A stretch of 64,000 nt of DNA from Symbiodinium natans (lineage: Eukaryota; Sar; Dinophyceae; Suessiales; Symbiodiniaceae). The DNA is taken from the NCBI GenBank assembly GCA_905221605.1, contig CAJNDS010000990.1, positions 505,235 to 569,234 of the forward strand, in the 5' to 3' direction. Shown in pieces: positions 14,744-26,593 of this stretch (the first letter of the stretch is position 1; each line of letters begins with the position of its first letter). Below the pieces are notes generated by a model, which was not told where the DNA came from, searched no databases, and was given only the letters and a program-made list of their open reading frames with translations. Made by a program: the position numbers and the translations under genes.

Positions 14744-16060
14744 TTAGCAAACTTCACCCTGATGATCTCATGCCTGCGCACATGCTGGAGGCCAGTGCTG
14801 ATGTGAACCTCTCACCCCTTTGCTCAAATCACTGCTCAAATCTCTGCCTGCTTACAAGCAAGTTCCGAACCATACGCCCTCAACGATACCTGTACAAGTA
14901 CTGCATGTCTAAAACGAACTTGGCGAATTCTGCAGGTCTCCGAAAATTACCGGGTTTTACCTTTCCACATCCCAGCGCCTTCAATTTTTCTTGTCCATGA
15001 TTGGTTGACAAGGAACATCGAGCTCCACTGCAATAGGGCCATTGCAATCTACGACAAGACATGCCGAAGCGCTTACAACTTCGCACCTCGCATAGTCGAG
15101 CAGGTTGTCGAGCGTGAGCCTTGCAATCGAGAGTCCAAAAAAGAAACAATGGCAAGAATAACTGTAGTAATAAGAACAATAATCGTAATAACGTAGTACT
15201 AATGGGATCAGCTTCAGGGTAGGCTTCCGGAACCAAAAGCTAGTTCTCGCAGCATGGCGGGACAAAATCAAAGAAGATACGCTGCGGGCTACTCCTTCCA
15301 AGTTACAGCGAGGCGGTTCGACTCATCTATGATTGCTAATCATTGCGACTAAGACGTACTGAAAATAATGCCGCCAAGCAACTTCACATGGTGAACATCT
15401 GACACCTGCAAGGCGGGCGTACAGACAGAAACTGGATCCCAATGCACAGAGGTGGTCCAGATGCTGCGCACATGAGCCACAGCGCCTCCAAGGCACTGAA
15501 AATCCCGCAAGCCAGGTCTTAGCATGACCAGATGATGTCATGTTGCTCAAGAGCCTTGATGATGCAGTGGTACATTGCCCTCTTTCTTAGTCCAAGCAGT
15601 CACTGGACCAGACAGTCTTTAGAAGCCTGGACGTTGGACAGTCATGGTTCATTGAACTGCAGGAGAAAAGACCTGAAGAAGCTCGCTATACTTAGAGAGC
15701 GTCATCACATCTGATGTTGGTTAAAATCTGAAACAAACGAACAACAGGAAAAAAACAGTAATGCTGTAAATATGGGGCCGTAAATGCCCAAAATAGTAGT
15801 GGTAGTTATGTAGGCCCCAATAGTATACAAAATTGTCCCAGCCCTGTGACCTCTGAAACAACCTGAATTTTGAGTGAGTCCGCGGCGGACAAACCCTCAA
15901 CCCCCGAGCCGCGTAAACCTGCGTTTAGGTTATTTATTTCTTGAGGGCCTTTTTGATGTCTGCAAGATCCATCTTGCGCTTTGGGTTTAAAGTCTAAGGT
16001 TGAAGGGGACCCAGCCCGCCTGAGAGCCAAGAGCCAAAAGAGCCCCACACTCCAGACAAC
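14744..16060. other. Spacer; short MITE-like remnant at 15774-15818
   Basis: No convincing gene. At 15774-15818 GGGGCC...AAAATAGTAGTGGTAGTTATGTAGGCCCC resembles one end of the inverted-repeat family at 24076 and 26482. Confidence 0.45.
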
Positions 16061-16169
16061 CCTAAACCCTAAACCCTAGCCCCTAAACCCTAAACCCTAA
16101 ACCCCAAACCCCTAAACCCTAAAACCTAAACCCTAAAACCTAAACCCTAAAACCTAAACCCTAAACCCA
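16061..16169. repeat. CCCTAAA island with octamer interruptions
   Basis: About 14 units; CCCTAAA alternates with CCTAAAA in the right half, giving an 8+6 rhythm. Confidence 0.9.
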
Positions 16170-16864
16170 ACCTTCAACTTGTCCACGTCGGGCGCATCAA
16201 CTGGCTCATCAGGGCATACTTGTTGAACCTGTGCAGCCTCCTGAGGCCAGGGAGTTTTCGGGCCGAGGATCTTATTTCAAAGGTTCTGGCCCAGGAGCAG
16301 TGGTCTTTTTCTTGCCTTTTGTGGGGGACGTGAGGCAAAGGTTATCAGGGTCTCAGGGTGTTTCGTTGAGGTTGGGGGGCTCTGGGCTCCTGGGTGGGCT
16401 CCTGGGTTTTCGTTTGTGGCAAACTTGTCCCCAAAGCAAAACGCAATTCATCAGGGGTTTGGTGCCCCAGGCCATGGAACTCACGAGTGCGCCCTGTGCC
16501 CGGTGTGAGTGACTGCAAGCTCAGGTGGCAACTTTCCTTCTGCATTTTGAGTCCACACCGCCATGCAAAAAAAGGCTACTGTCTCCGGAGTTGCCTTGCC
16601 CTGCCGGCTTCAGCAATATTCGCCCTACTCGATCGCGCTGCTCCCTCTCAGTTTATGGCTTAAGGTTTGCAGCACCTCTGACTGCACTCACTTTGAACCG
16701 GCCCGGCAAGTCTAACACTGCTGACATGTCTTAGGCTCAAACTTGCGCCCTCAAAGTTGGCTCGGCTTTGACGAATCTTGGGTTTTCTTGTGTCCTGCAC
16801 CCTGGCAGGAAAGCAGCAACTCAAGACCCACCGGAGAAGAAATCAGTTTTAAAGAGAGGAAACT

Positions 16865-17029
16865 GTGGTTGACCTGAGCTATTCCAGCTTCAGCTGTTCC
16901 AGGGCCAGGGTGTTTAAAAGTCAAGCCCTCAAACTTGCATTGCAGCAAATGCAGATCGCAGACCAGATCATTGAAGCAAGACACAAAAGCGTGGAGGCAA
17001 CAGTTCCTCATGGCTTGCTTCGTCCAAAG
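16865..17029 (+). CDS. Candidate host exon (helical protein)
   Basis: An open frame giving ARVFKSQALKLALQQMQIAD, then QIIEARHKSVEATVPHGLLR, is bounded by a possible acceptor (TGTTCCAG at 16895-16902) and a good donor (AAG|GTGAGT, GT at 17030). The peptide is amphipathic and protein-like. No homology recognised and no neighbouring exon identified, so this is only a candidate. Confidence 0.3.
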
Positions 17030-17220
17030 GTGAGTCTACAACCTCTGTAAACCCCAAACCCCAAACCCAAAGGCCTCCATGGGGTTCAGCCGGTCCGTCG
17101 CCACTTGTGCCATAGCAGCTTCTGTCTCAGGGGGCACAGGGCGGTCAGCGCGCACCTGCGATTCTCGCAAGAGGGACTTTAGGACCCTGGGCTGCATGTG
17201 AGACCCCCATGAATCATAGG

Positions 17221-17340
17221 GACCCTTAGGGGGGTAAGAGGGGGGTAAGGGGGAGGGGGGCTGGATAAGGGCTTCATAAGACCTATTTAAGGAATTATAA
17301 ACCCTTTCCCCCCCTCCCCCTTACCCCCAATGAAGGAGTC
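17221..17340. repeat. Perfect 20-bp G-rich inverted repeat
   Basis: The arm at 17241-17260 (G5-TAA-G5-A-G6) is exactly complementary to 17309-17328, with 48 bp between. A shorter G-rich repeat (GGGGGGTAAG) precedes it. Could be a MITE-like end pair or a strong hairpin/quadruplex. Confidence 0.75.
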
Positions 17341-18255
17341 CTTTGGTGTACACTTATCTCAGAACATCTGATGCAGGCTTCCTGCAGCAGCAGAGCATCT
17401 AGGCAGAAGCACTAACACCCGCAGAATTTCCAGACCCAGGCTGTGATGGGGAATTTAGAGCGCACATCTGACATTGAAAGGCTTCTTCGCCGCAGATTGA
17501 AGATACCGATAACTTAGAAGTTCACTTGCTTCAACTTGGCTTCATTGCAAAGTCATGTAATCACCGCATGTTTTGACATGACCAAGCTTTGTAGGAGAAG
17601 TTAGCATGGCAGATTTCCTACACACATAGCCAAGCACTCCCAAGCCGAACCCACGAAACAAGACTAGACGGTGCCTCGGAGGTCACACCGCTGCGAGAAG
17701 AAGTCTCCTTACAGCAGGTATGGACCACCAAGAAAGAGAACTTCTTAGCAGCAGGAATATGGCCGGGCAAAGGCTTGATGAAACTCAGTGCTCACAGTAG
17801 TCTCATTCATTACTGAGAACAATAGCCATAGCTGTCATAAGAACAGGTGAAGAATTCCTGGTGGTCGCAAGCAAAAGGCTGAAGACAATGACCGTGGTCT
17901 GCAAGCACCTAAGGCTTGCTTGTGAGACCCCTTTCCCTCCGAGGTGCTGCGCGGACCTTGAGCATTGTACTGCGTGTCGCTCTGTCCCGGATGGCACCCC
18001 TGAACAGGCCGCAGCCGTCAAGGATTTGAGGTGTCGGGCAGGGCTTAAGGCTAGGGCGGTTCGGCCTTTGATCATAAACCGTTTAGGGCTTAGGGGCTTG
18101 GGATAGACTACAGCTGAGGCCGAACAGGACATGCTGACCAATGCAATCTCAACGTCATGGCACCCTCCAACCGATAGGCTGCCACAACTCTCAGCACCCG
18201 CCTGATGGAGCGGATGATTTCCCAGGCAGGACCTGCAGTGGCGCTTGCCAAGTGC
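17341..18255. other. Spacer, nothing recognised
   Basis: No gene, repeat array or inverted-repeat element recognised. Confidence 0.4.
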
Positions 18256-18257
18256 TA

Positions 18258-18358
18258 CGTTTGATGGTCAAAATCCTGCATTACCCATAAGAAAAGATCT
18301 ACCATAATTCCCATAGTCTAGGGTCCTTAAGGTAATGAAGGATTTTGACCATCAACCG
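18258..18358. mobile_element. MITE family 1, copy 1 (101 bp, TA-flanked)
   Basis: Terminal inverted repeats of about 28 bp: TTGATGGTCAAAATCCTGCA at the left, complement at the right. TA lies on both sides (18256-18257, 18359-18360), as expected of Tc1/mariner-type insertion. No coding capacity. Confidence 0.8.
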
Positions 18359-18737
18359 TACCACAGCCCACTCGCAGATGTTCAAGGCGTGAAGTTCCTT
18401 GCAACATCTTAGTATCTTGGTCCGCGAACCACTAGCAAGCTCTCCAGAAGGCTTTAAACCTCTTCGAGGTGGAGCTACGAGTAGGCTTCCCGTTTCGCAT
18501 GCCCTCGCATCCTACAACTCTGAGTGTGAGGAAACTAGCCAGAGGCAGGCAACACTGTCCCGCTACAGGCGTGGAAGCACGAAGTGCAAGAATGTTGGTG
18601 CCTGAGCTCGCTGCTTCCGAGCGTGACCCAGCCCTAACTGACTGCTACATGCCTTCATCTTCATCAATCATCTTGAAGCGCTCGCTGTGCGTGTACCTCA
18701 TCGCGGCTTAACAGAGCTTCAAGCAGAAGGCGAGCAT

Positions 18738-18812
18738 GTAGCGGTTTAGGATAGGGTTTGGGGCTTGGGGCTTCGGGCTTAGGGCTTAGGGCTTAGGGCT
18801 TAAGGCCTAGCA
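18738..18812. repeat. Degenerate TTAGGGC-type island
   Basis: GGGCTTAGGGCTTAGGGCTT and variants: a 7-bp unit with C in place of one T. Confidence 0.8.
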
Positions 18813-19396
18813 GCATTCAGGAGCCAGGGCCGAGGGGTGGCTTCCCTGTGCCTTTCTGGGTTCGCTTTTTGACTCCTGCAAATTTGACCTTGCATCAGCC
18901 GGAGGCTTGGACCTTACTACAAAGCCCCTGACCTACGCATCATCCCAGTTGCATTGGGAGCTCTTGTTCCTGCAAGCTGCACGCTGTATTTAAGGCTCTT
19001 TTTAAGCCCTAAACCCTAAAAACCCTAAAAACCCTTAATCTACCCCATATCCTAACCCCCTTGACCTGAAGAAACCGTGTTGGGAGAAGGTCTCAAGTGT
19101 CAACTGCACCGCTGCAAGCTGGACGGACCCTTCTGCTCAAGCTTTAAAGCCTTACAAGCCCTTGCCACCTCCACCAAGCGGAGACGCGCTAATTTGAGTA
19201 TTTCTGAAAACTATGGACTCTGAACCCTTGCAACTGGGACGATTCCATCTGCCTTTACAGTCCAGGGAAGCCGTAATGTTAAGAAGCAATCGTTCTGCGC
19301 AACAATTGTTCGCTTGCCGAGCTGCATGTGCGAGATGACCCGCAGCAACAATGCATCGGCCTGACAACATGATGGGAAGCAGACATAATTGACATA

Positions 19397-19498
19397 ATGT
19401 TGATGGCCAAAATCCTGCATTACCTTAAGGACCCTAAACTGTGGGAATTATGGTCTATCCCTTTTTGTGGGTCATGCAGGATTTTTGGCCATCAACCG
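19397..19498. mobile_element. MITE family 1, copy 2 (102 bp, TA-flanked)
   Basis: Left end TGTTGATGGCCAAAATCCTG, right end complementary; both arms share TGGCC where other copies have TGGTC, so the two arms changed together. TA at 19395-19396 and 19499-19500. Confidence 0.8.
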
Positions 19499-19638
19499 TA
19501 TTTGCATGGTTTTCTTCCTGGGAAATTCATTCGTTGTGCGCTCAGCCCTACCTTGCCGGGGAGCCCCCTTTTAGCCCATACTCCATGTGGAGAGCCGCTC
19601 ATTAAGTTCAAGGCTTGGGCGAGGCAAACTTAAAGGGA

Positions 19639-19775
19639 GGGTTTAGGGTTTAGGGTTTAGGGTTTAGGGTTTAGTGTTTAGGGTTTAGGGTTTAGGGTTT
19701 AGGGTTTAGGGTTTAGGGTTTAGGGTTTAGGGTTTAGGGTTTAGGGTTTAGGGTTTAGGGTTTAGGGTTTAGGGG
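19639..19775. repeat. TTTAGGG array, ~19 units
   Basis: Nearly perfect heptamer array (one TTTAGTG unit), G-rich on the + strand. Confidence 0.95.
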
Positions 19776-20431
19776 AGGAAGCAGCCGGCCGCGCCAAGTG
19801 AGTTTCATGCAGGGTTTGGGCTGCAGAGGTGGATGCAAGCCCCTGAGACCCAGAGTCTTGCCTTGCATCAAGGCACAAGATGTGCGATGACTCAGGTTTC
19901 TACGAATTTCTGTGGGGGGCGCTGGCCTTTTCAGCCTCCTGCGCTAGTATGAGGTCGATGGCCCTGTGCCACACCTCCTGGGCCAGACACCCGTTTTAGG
20001 GGTTTAAGGTAGTGTGGACCCCAGAGGTCAAACCAAAGCTCCCCCTCTGCTCAGGACGCTTGACCGCAGGCTTATGGTCCGCAGTTCGAAAACAGCGCGC
20101 TCCTGTGAGGAGGTCCTTCACTTCAGGGTTGGGTTTCCTGTGTTGGTGTGTCCTTTACCGTAGTTGGTCCGTCACTAAACCCTAAACCCGGGCCAGGTCA
20201 AAGGCTCCTTGCTCATGCAGAAGTCCTTTGCAAGAGTTGGTTTTCAGGTTGACGGGGAAGAAAGAGCAGCAGAGAGTCCTTGGATGAAGCCGCAGCCATG
20301 TCGTCATTCAGAAAGAGCTTCTGAAACTCTGGCACAGCCTTAGACCCAAGGGCTCTTGCGCAACAGACCACTCAATGCCACATTTCAGCAATCCGCCTCT
20401 CGGACTTCTTGGATGTAGCCCCGGTGTCGCT
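19776..20431. other. Spacer, nothing recognised
   Basis: A few isolated CCCTAAACCC words near 20176-20190. No gene recognised. Confidence 0.4.
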
Positions 20432-20640
20432 TCACCCAGAACTCCTGAGCCAGGCGTGCGGCGCAGCTGCTGGCGTCTCCAAACTGCGCTCTACGGTAGG
20501 GATGCACAGTGGGTCTATGAGCCCAGTCTGCGCAGCATGCTGCCAAGGCTCTGAAAAGAACACGTACCAAGGAGCACTAAAGTCGTCCGCCAAGCCCCGA
20601 AATTTCCTTGGCATCTTGCCATCGTTCTCTGCAAAAGCTC
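20432..20640 (-). CDS. Candidate host exon
   Basis: Minus-strand frame with protein-like text (ENDGKMPRKFRGLADDFSAP, then WYVFFSEPWQHAAQTGLIDP). A preceding TTTTGCAG could be an acceptor. If a GT-AG intron of about 50 bp lies at 20690-20640 it would follow the membrane-segment frame at 20689-20915, but the joining phase does not fit cleanly. Confidence 0.25.
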
Positions 20641-20688
20641 GCAGACTTAGGCTTGGTCTCGGTGGAGAAGAGAAACGGGGAAAGTTTT

Positions 20689-20915
20689 TCACTTCTTCAG
20701 CACGAGATTCCCGTGCTGCCACTTCCAGGAGGCATAGATGCAGAGGGCTATCACCGGCACCGAGAGCAGGATAATGAAGATCAGGTCCAAGATGGACAGG
20801 ACCATCATGGTCTGGGCTCTTGCTGGCCAAAACACAGCGACCATCCACTGAAGGATAGCTCCCGAGATGTCGAAGCCGGACACGCACGACGATTGCACCA
20901 AACAGCAGATTTCGT
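20689..20915 (-). CDS. Candidate host exon with one membrane segment
   Basis: Minus-strand frame reading EICCLVQSSCVSGFDISGAI, then a hydrophobic stretch MMVLSILDLIFIILLSVPVI followed by ALCIYASWKWQ. The text looks like a real membrane protein exon; no ATG start, no family recognised. Stop at 20689. Confidence 0.35.
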
Positions 20916-20979
20916 TCTAGTCTCGTAAAAAAAACCTCCATGGCCACATACCCTAAACCCGGCATCTCTCCCCCCAAAA

Positions 20980-21513
20980 AGAAAACCGATCAACATCCTT
21001 CCCCAGCTCTGAGGACAAGGCCACCCACTCCTGAGCTCAGCACAGCCAAAGGCCAGATCCCATGAGAGCGATCCAGGGTCAGGGGCAGAGGGTTCTTAGG
21101 GCTTAGGGGGCTTAGGGGGCTTTGGGGGTAGGGGTTAGGGGTTAGGGGCGTCAGGGGCATAAGGGGCTATGCATCTCTCATGGCATGTTCGACATACGTC
21201 ACACTCTTTGGGGTTGAGGCAAGAAAGGATTTGTCTTGGGACAACAGGAAGACGAGACCTGATCTAGCATTGTCAATGCCTCTCCAGCGTCGGGCGCTTG
21301 GAAACATCTTTCCCTCCTCCGATGCCTTCAGTCTCCCCTCGTCGTCCCTCCACGTCCTGTCACCTCCCCTCGACTAACAAGGTCAGACAAGATCGTGTCA
21401 TGTAAATGGCAAAACGGATCTAGAAGAACTGATTGCAGATGAGAAAACAACGTTGCCTCCCAATATGACAATCCACGATTTTCCGTTGACCAGAGCTCTA
21501 CGAAAAGCACCTG
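20980..21513. other. Spacer with degenerate GGGGTTAGG words at 21095-21165
   Basis: Short runs such as TTAGGGGGCTTAGGGGGCTT and GGGGTTAGGGGTTAGGGG near 21095-21155. No gene recognised. Confidence 0.45.
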
Positions 21514-21581
21514 CCCTAAACCTAAACCCTGAACCCTAAACCCTAGACCCTAAACCCTAAACCCTAAACCCTAAACCCTAG
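21514..21581. repeat. CCCTAAA island, left member of a divergent pair
   Basis: C-rich units, followed 105 bp later by a G-rich island (21686). Confidence 0.9.
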
Positions 21582-21685
21582 AACGAAGATTTGCTTTGCA
21601 GACGAGGGGCCCAGTTTGTCCCGGCACACTCAATGACAGGCTGGAAGGCAAGACCTCAAGTCAACGAAACATTGGCCAGCTGCAA

Positions 21686-21838
21686 GGGTTTAGGGTGTAG
21701 GGTTTAGGGCTTAGGGCTTAGGGCTTGGGGTTTAGGGTGTAGGGTGTAGGGTGTAGGGTTTAGGGTTTAGGGTTTAGGGTTTAGGGTGTAGGGTTTATGG
21801 CTTAGGGTTTAGGGTTTAGGGTTCAAGGTTTAGGGTGT
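21686..21838. repeat. TTTAGGG island with TGTAGGG variants
   Basis: Mixture of TTTAGGG, TGTAGGG and CTTAGGG units; TGTAGGG occurs as a consecutive run near 21736-21758. Confidence 0.9.
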
Positions 21839-22440
21839 TTGAAATCTGGCTTTTGATGATTGCGATCCAAAGCCCTGTTCGCATTGCCACGCTTCCTATG
21901 CCGTGAGCGACGCCAGAAAAAGATGTGAGCAAGTAGAACCGTCAGCTTGGCCGAATGGAGGGTCCGCTTGGAACAGGGGTCTGGGGGACATGACTGTATG
22001 ACTTAAAGGACTATGGGTTGATGACAGTTCTGGCTACGCAGGCTTCACGTTGACCGACTGAGCCCATCTCAACTCGACCAAGATTCAGAACTTGTCATGC
22101 TCGCACGGGACACAGCCAAGGAAGACCAGATCATCACGAAGATGAACCAGTAGAAACAGCCTTTCGCACATTCAGAAGGTTGCCGGATGAAAAAATAAAT
22201 ACAGCAGCATCAAAAAGAAAATGAAATCTTTAGGATCAAAAACAAAATAAAAAAGGATCAAGAAAAAATGAGAAGCGACCCCGGGCTGTCACGCCAATAA
22301 AAAATCGCGAACCCGGGCTGTCACGGCTGTAAAACTGCTGCTGCGCGTTACAATTGCCATCCTCCAAGTACTACTGCGTCTCAGGGCTCAAGGTGATCGA
22401 TGCCTGCAACTAGTGTTTCTGGCTTCATTTGTGGTAGTAG
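21839..22440. other. Spacer, nothing recognised
   Basis: A short repeated phrase CCCGGGCTGTCACG occurs at about 22281 and 22314. No gene recognised. Confidence 0.4.
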
Positions 22441-22449
22441 TGTTCGTGT

Positions 22450-22735
<286 letters not shown>

Positions 22736-22751
22736 AACATGGGTTTAATCC

Positions 22752-23016
22752 TTGCAAACCTTCCAAATAACTTATGATTGATTCTGTTTGCTTCGCCTTT
22801 AACCCGCCTGAAGGGTTTTCGTCTGGCTTTCTGTTTCGGATGTGTTTGGCGAATACGTTTTTGTTCATTTCTTCGCAGCTTAAGAGAGTGGGAAGTCTTG
22901 TTCAAAACAAGCGGGGGGGTTGGGCAGCCCCCCCCCCCCATGTGCAAACCTTCCAAATCATTCCCAGATCATTCATAACTGATTTTATTTTATTCGTTTT
23001 TAACGCCCCTGCAAGG
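22752..23016. repeat. Direct repeat pair flanking a G/C-run unit related to the 13 kb array
   Basis: TGCAAACCTTCCAAAT starts at about 22753 and 22943; both copies go on to a TTTAAC/TTTTTAACGCC end. Between them, 22905-22950 is the reverse complement of the A/B array unit (TTTGCACATGGGG, G/C stem, CAACCCCCCCGCTT). Confidence 0.7.
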
Positions 23017-24075
23017 AGTAGGAGTTGTCGTTGCAGTAGGGTACCGGGGCACCATGGGCCCAGAGGACCAGGGGACCAAAGGACCAGGGAACCAGGAAGC
23101 CCATAAGCCCCTAGCCCTTGATTAAGCTTTTATTTTGCTTTTTGACCCTGTTTATGTTCTAAATGTTCCCTTTTGATTTTTGCTTCTTGATCCTGTTTTT
23201 ATCCCTATCCCCATTCGACAAGCTCTGGAGGGCTTACTTGCTCGGAGAATTCAGGCGGAAGGATGGAGAACAGCTTTGACAACCCAGAAACCGATGGTTC
23301 ACTCAACAGGCTTCCAAGACCTGCACTTGGATTTAGGGTTTAGGGTGTAGGGTTATTGCGTCATTGCGCTCCCTTCCCAAGACAATCAGCCAATGCCTCA
23401 GGCCAAGAACTTGGATCCTTCTAAACTCCTGATAGCAACAGACAATCCGAGCCACATCATCGTGACAGATGTTACGCCCAGAAGGCCGCGCTTTGGGCTG
23501 ATGTATCCGACGTCTTTCAGCCGGTTCCTGAATCAGGTTGCCAAGGTTTAGGTTTTGGGTTAGGGTCTTGGTCCCACCTTGAAGATCGAGGGTCAGGGTT
23601 TAGGATGTGAGGTCACAGCTTGAAAGGTCTGCCGTAGATGTACGCCAAGGTGCTTGGGGTTTAGGGGTTTAGGGTTTGCCAAGGTGCTTATGGCACTGGC
23701 AATAGACCAGCATGCCGAAGCTCAGCACCACCTGAAGTGTGCTGGGCTGACTTGTCTGGGGGATGCCATGTCCTGACTTGGTCACCTAAACCCTAAACCC
23801 TAAACCCGAAACCCTAAACCCTAAACCCGAAACCCGAAACCCGACATTGAAGGGAAACATTTGGGACCGGCCTAATCCATTCTCCTCTGGCGAACGTAGA
23901 GCTGAAAGCTTCAATGAAGAAACAAGAGCCCACAGAGCCCGATACCCCTTAATTAAGGAATATGGCTTAAATCATGATGTGAAGCCCCTTATAGCCTTAT
24001 AGTTCAAGGTCTTTTCCTTCATCAAGGAGCATTGGGCTCTCTGGGAAGCTTGTCGTGGGTGTCCCACCACAATTC
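23017..24075. repeat. Gene-poor spacer with TTTAGGG words and a 61 bp CCCTAAA/CCCGAAA island
   Basis: Islands at 23334-23353, 23543-23570, 23653-23677 and 23784-23844 (the last with several CCCGAAA units). A MITE family 3 copy lies at 23934-24041. No gene recognised. Confidence 0.6.
23934..24041. mobile_element. MITE family 3, copy 1 (~108 bp)
   Basis: Left end AGAGCCCGATACCCCTTAAT, right end complementary (CATTGGGCTCTCT); inner core AATTAAGGAATAT. Similar to 30628-30730. Confidence 0.75.
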
Positions 24076-24184
24076 TAACTAATGTAGGGCTTAACAATTA
24101 GAGTAGGGTTTTGGGGGACCATAATAGTATAAATAGAATAAGGGACCCTAACAGTAATTTGAATTATTTAGGCTTCTACAGTAC
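24076..24184. mobile_element. MITE family 5, copy 1 (~109 bp)
   Basis: Ends TAATGTAGGGCTTAACAATT and the approximate complement ending AGGCTTCTACAGTA; centre rich in AATAGTATAAATAG. Similar to 26482-26593. Confidence 0.6.
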
Positions 24185-25704
24185 AGCGCGAAGGCCCAGA
24201 GGCCGCTGGCATTGCCCCTTCGCTTGGGCAGGCACCACGACTATGAAGAATGTCGCCCACTGCAGAAGCCACTTCGCCAAGTAGGAGAGCCTGGAGCACT
24301 AGATGACACATTATTACTTTTATCACTTCTGATTCTATTGTTACTAGTATTACATAGATTACTGTTGCCACTACCATTTCTACCACCGCTGACCTGCTAG
24401 CTGGCTCTGCCGCACATCTTCTGCATGCGCATCCGGTCCCTCATCTCAACGCACACGCCAATGTCTCCCAGGTTTCTTTGGGGGGTTGCAGGCACTACGC
24501 ATCTGCGAGCAATGCCAATACCGCTCTTTTTGGTAAACTGCCTGAAGGCACATTGAGGCCGGAGGATGGACATGTCGGCTGCCACAATGCCTTGACAATC
24601 CACGACCCACGATTCAGGCTTTTGGGTTGGGGCAGTATGGTTCTGCAATAGTTTCCGTTGTCTTGTCCATGGCACATGGAAAATAACGTGGAAACTGCCA
24701 CGTCGGTGATGGAAGCTACTGGGCATCACCCTTGCTTTTACAGCCCGCGCCCCTCCAGCAGCAAGCCTCTACTTGCATTCCCACCTACTGCAGACGCCCA
24801 CTTGTGGTAGCTTTTCAGAATTGTGGTGACAGACATTGAGGCCCCCAAGAATTTCTGTAGTTCTGGCGATGTTCAACAGCACCTATCGTCGGATGCAGCT
24901 GTACCTGAACCATGTAGCTCTCGATTCAATGGCATCAAGCAGTTGCAGAAGTCTTCTTGGTTTCGGGCCCATCGTCCAAAGCCAGTCTTTCGTGAATCCT
25001 GGGGAGTCATCAAAGTGCAGACCTAGTGCCACACTCTATACACCCCTAATCTAAAGCCCTAAGCCCTGAATGTGCGTGAAACCAGGTGCCAGGGAAGAAT
25101 CCGCTGCTTCTGTTGCTTGCGCTTCGAACGCCCACCGTGGCTCTGCAAAGGCATCCGACTGCACGGAATGCTTTGATCATCTGTGGTGCCTTCCATGACT
25201 CATAGAACAAAATCTACTGTCATGTTTCACGATGACTGTAAAACAGCTCAAGTAGCCGTATGGACTATAGTCTAAGCTCGAAGCTCCTGGTACACCTTGA
25301 TAGCCACCTAGCGGAAATCCTGCACAGTCTACCATCAAACCTCTGGATGACCTCGTATTCTGTCGTGATTCGAGACGATCCCTATACCCCACACCCTAAA
25401 CCCTAAACCCTCAACCCGAAACCCTAAACTCCGGACCCTAGCTCTGCTGCAAAGCGTCGCGTGTAGGGAAGCGGCATCAGGGAGACAGTCCACAGCCTTC
25501 CAGGGAAGGAGGGTTTGGGGTTAGGGTTCAGCAGCACCGGGTCAAGCAGTTTTACAGTAGAGTTGAATATACGGTTTCGCCATAATAACACCCACCCACC
25601 CTTAGAATCCCATAACGTTGAGAAAATACAAGGTTTACTTATATACCAACTCGGCTTGAGTTTCACTTCTACCAAGTACAGTTCAATCATCATACACTAT
25701 ATCA
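24185..25704. other. Gene-poor spacer
   Basis: Short telomere-type words at 25050-25065, 25389-25430 (with CCCGAAA) and 25508-25530. No gene recognised; ORFs here are short and unremarkable. Confidence 0.4.
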
Positions 25705-26290
25705 GGACAACTATTCTAGGATTCGTACTACTATTCTAGAGCTCCGACTTTTTCTTTAAAGTTCGGACTTCGATTTTAGACTTCGCACAACAATTTTATA
25801 GTTCAGACTACTATTTTGGTGTTCGGACTACTATTTTAGAGTTCGGACAACTACTTTTGGTTCGGATTACCATCTTAGGTTCGGACTACTACTTTAGGGT
25901 TCGGACAACTATATTAGGGTCCGGGCTATTGTTTTAGAGTTCGGACTATTATTTTAGGGTTCGCACTACTATTTAAAAGTTCGGGCTATGGTTTTCAGCT
26001 TCGGACTATTGTTTTAAGATTCGGACTACTATTTTAAGATTCGGACTAGCGTTTTGGGTTTCGGACGGACTACTATTTCAGGGTTCGGACTACTATTTTG
26101 GAGTTCGGACAACTACTTTAGAGTTCGGACTACTATTGGGTTCGCACTACTATTTTGAGGTTCGAACTATCAATTTGTGAGTTCGAACTACTATTTTTAG
26201 TTTTAGATTTCGGACTACCATTTTATGGGTGGACTACTATTTTAGAGGGCAGAGTATCATTTTAAGGTTCGGACTACTATTTTAGGGTTC
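25705..26290. repeat. Degenerate ~24 bp minisatellite (GGTTCGGACTACTATTTTAG)
   Basis: About 24 units of GGACTACTATTTTAGGGTTC, with frequent single-base changes and length variants of 20-26 bp. Several units contain TTTTAGGGTTC, resembling the telomere-type words around it. Confidence 0.9.
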
Positions 26291-26304
26291 GTCCACGAAC
26301 CCGC

Positions 26305-26395
26305 CGTCCCTTGCCCACGAATTCGACTTTCCCTTGCCCACGATTCGGCTTTCCCTTGCCATGAATTTCACCTTCCCTTGCCATGAATTTCATTG
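26305..26395. repeat. Short tandem repeat CTTTCCCTTGCC...
   Basis: Four units of TTTCCCTTGCC(C)A(C/T)GAATTT, ~22-24 bp, directly after the minisatellite. Confidence 0.75.
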
Positions 26396-26481
26396 AGGTT
26401 TATATTGTTCTATGTAGAGAGGGTTTCGGTGCTTTTCAGGAAAGGAGGGCTGAGATGTGACATCCCGCACCCACCCTCCCC

Positions 26482-26593
26482 ACTAACATAGGGGCCTTAA
26501 TGATTAGCATAGGGTTTCGGGGCCCATTATGGCACACTTACAATAAGGAACCCCCAAAATAGTGTTGGTGATTATGAAGGCCCCTACAGTAGA
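26482..26593. mobile_element. MITE family 5, copy 2 (112 bp)
   Basis: Left ACTAACATAGGGGCCTTAAT, right complementary (AAGGCCCCTACAGTAG). Centre CCCATTATGGCACACTTAC. No ORF. Confidence 0.7.
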
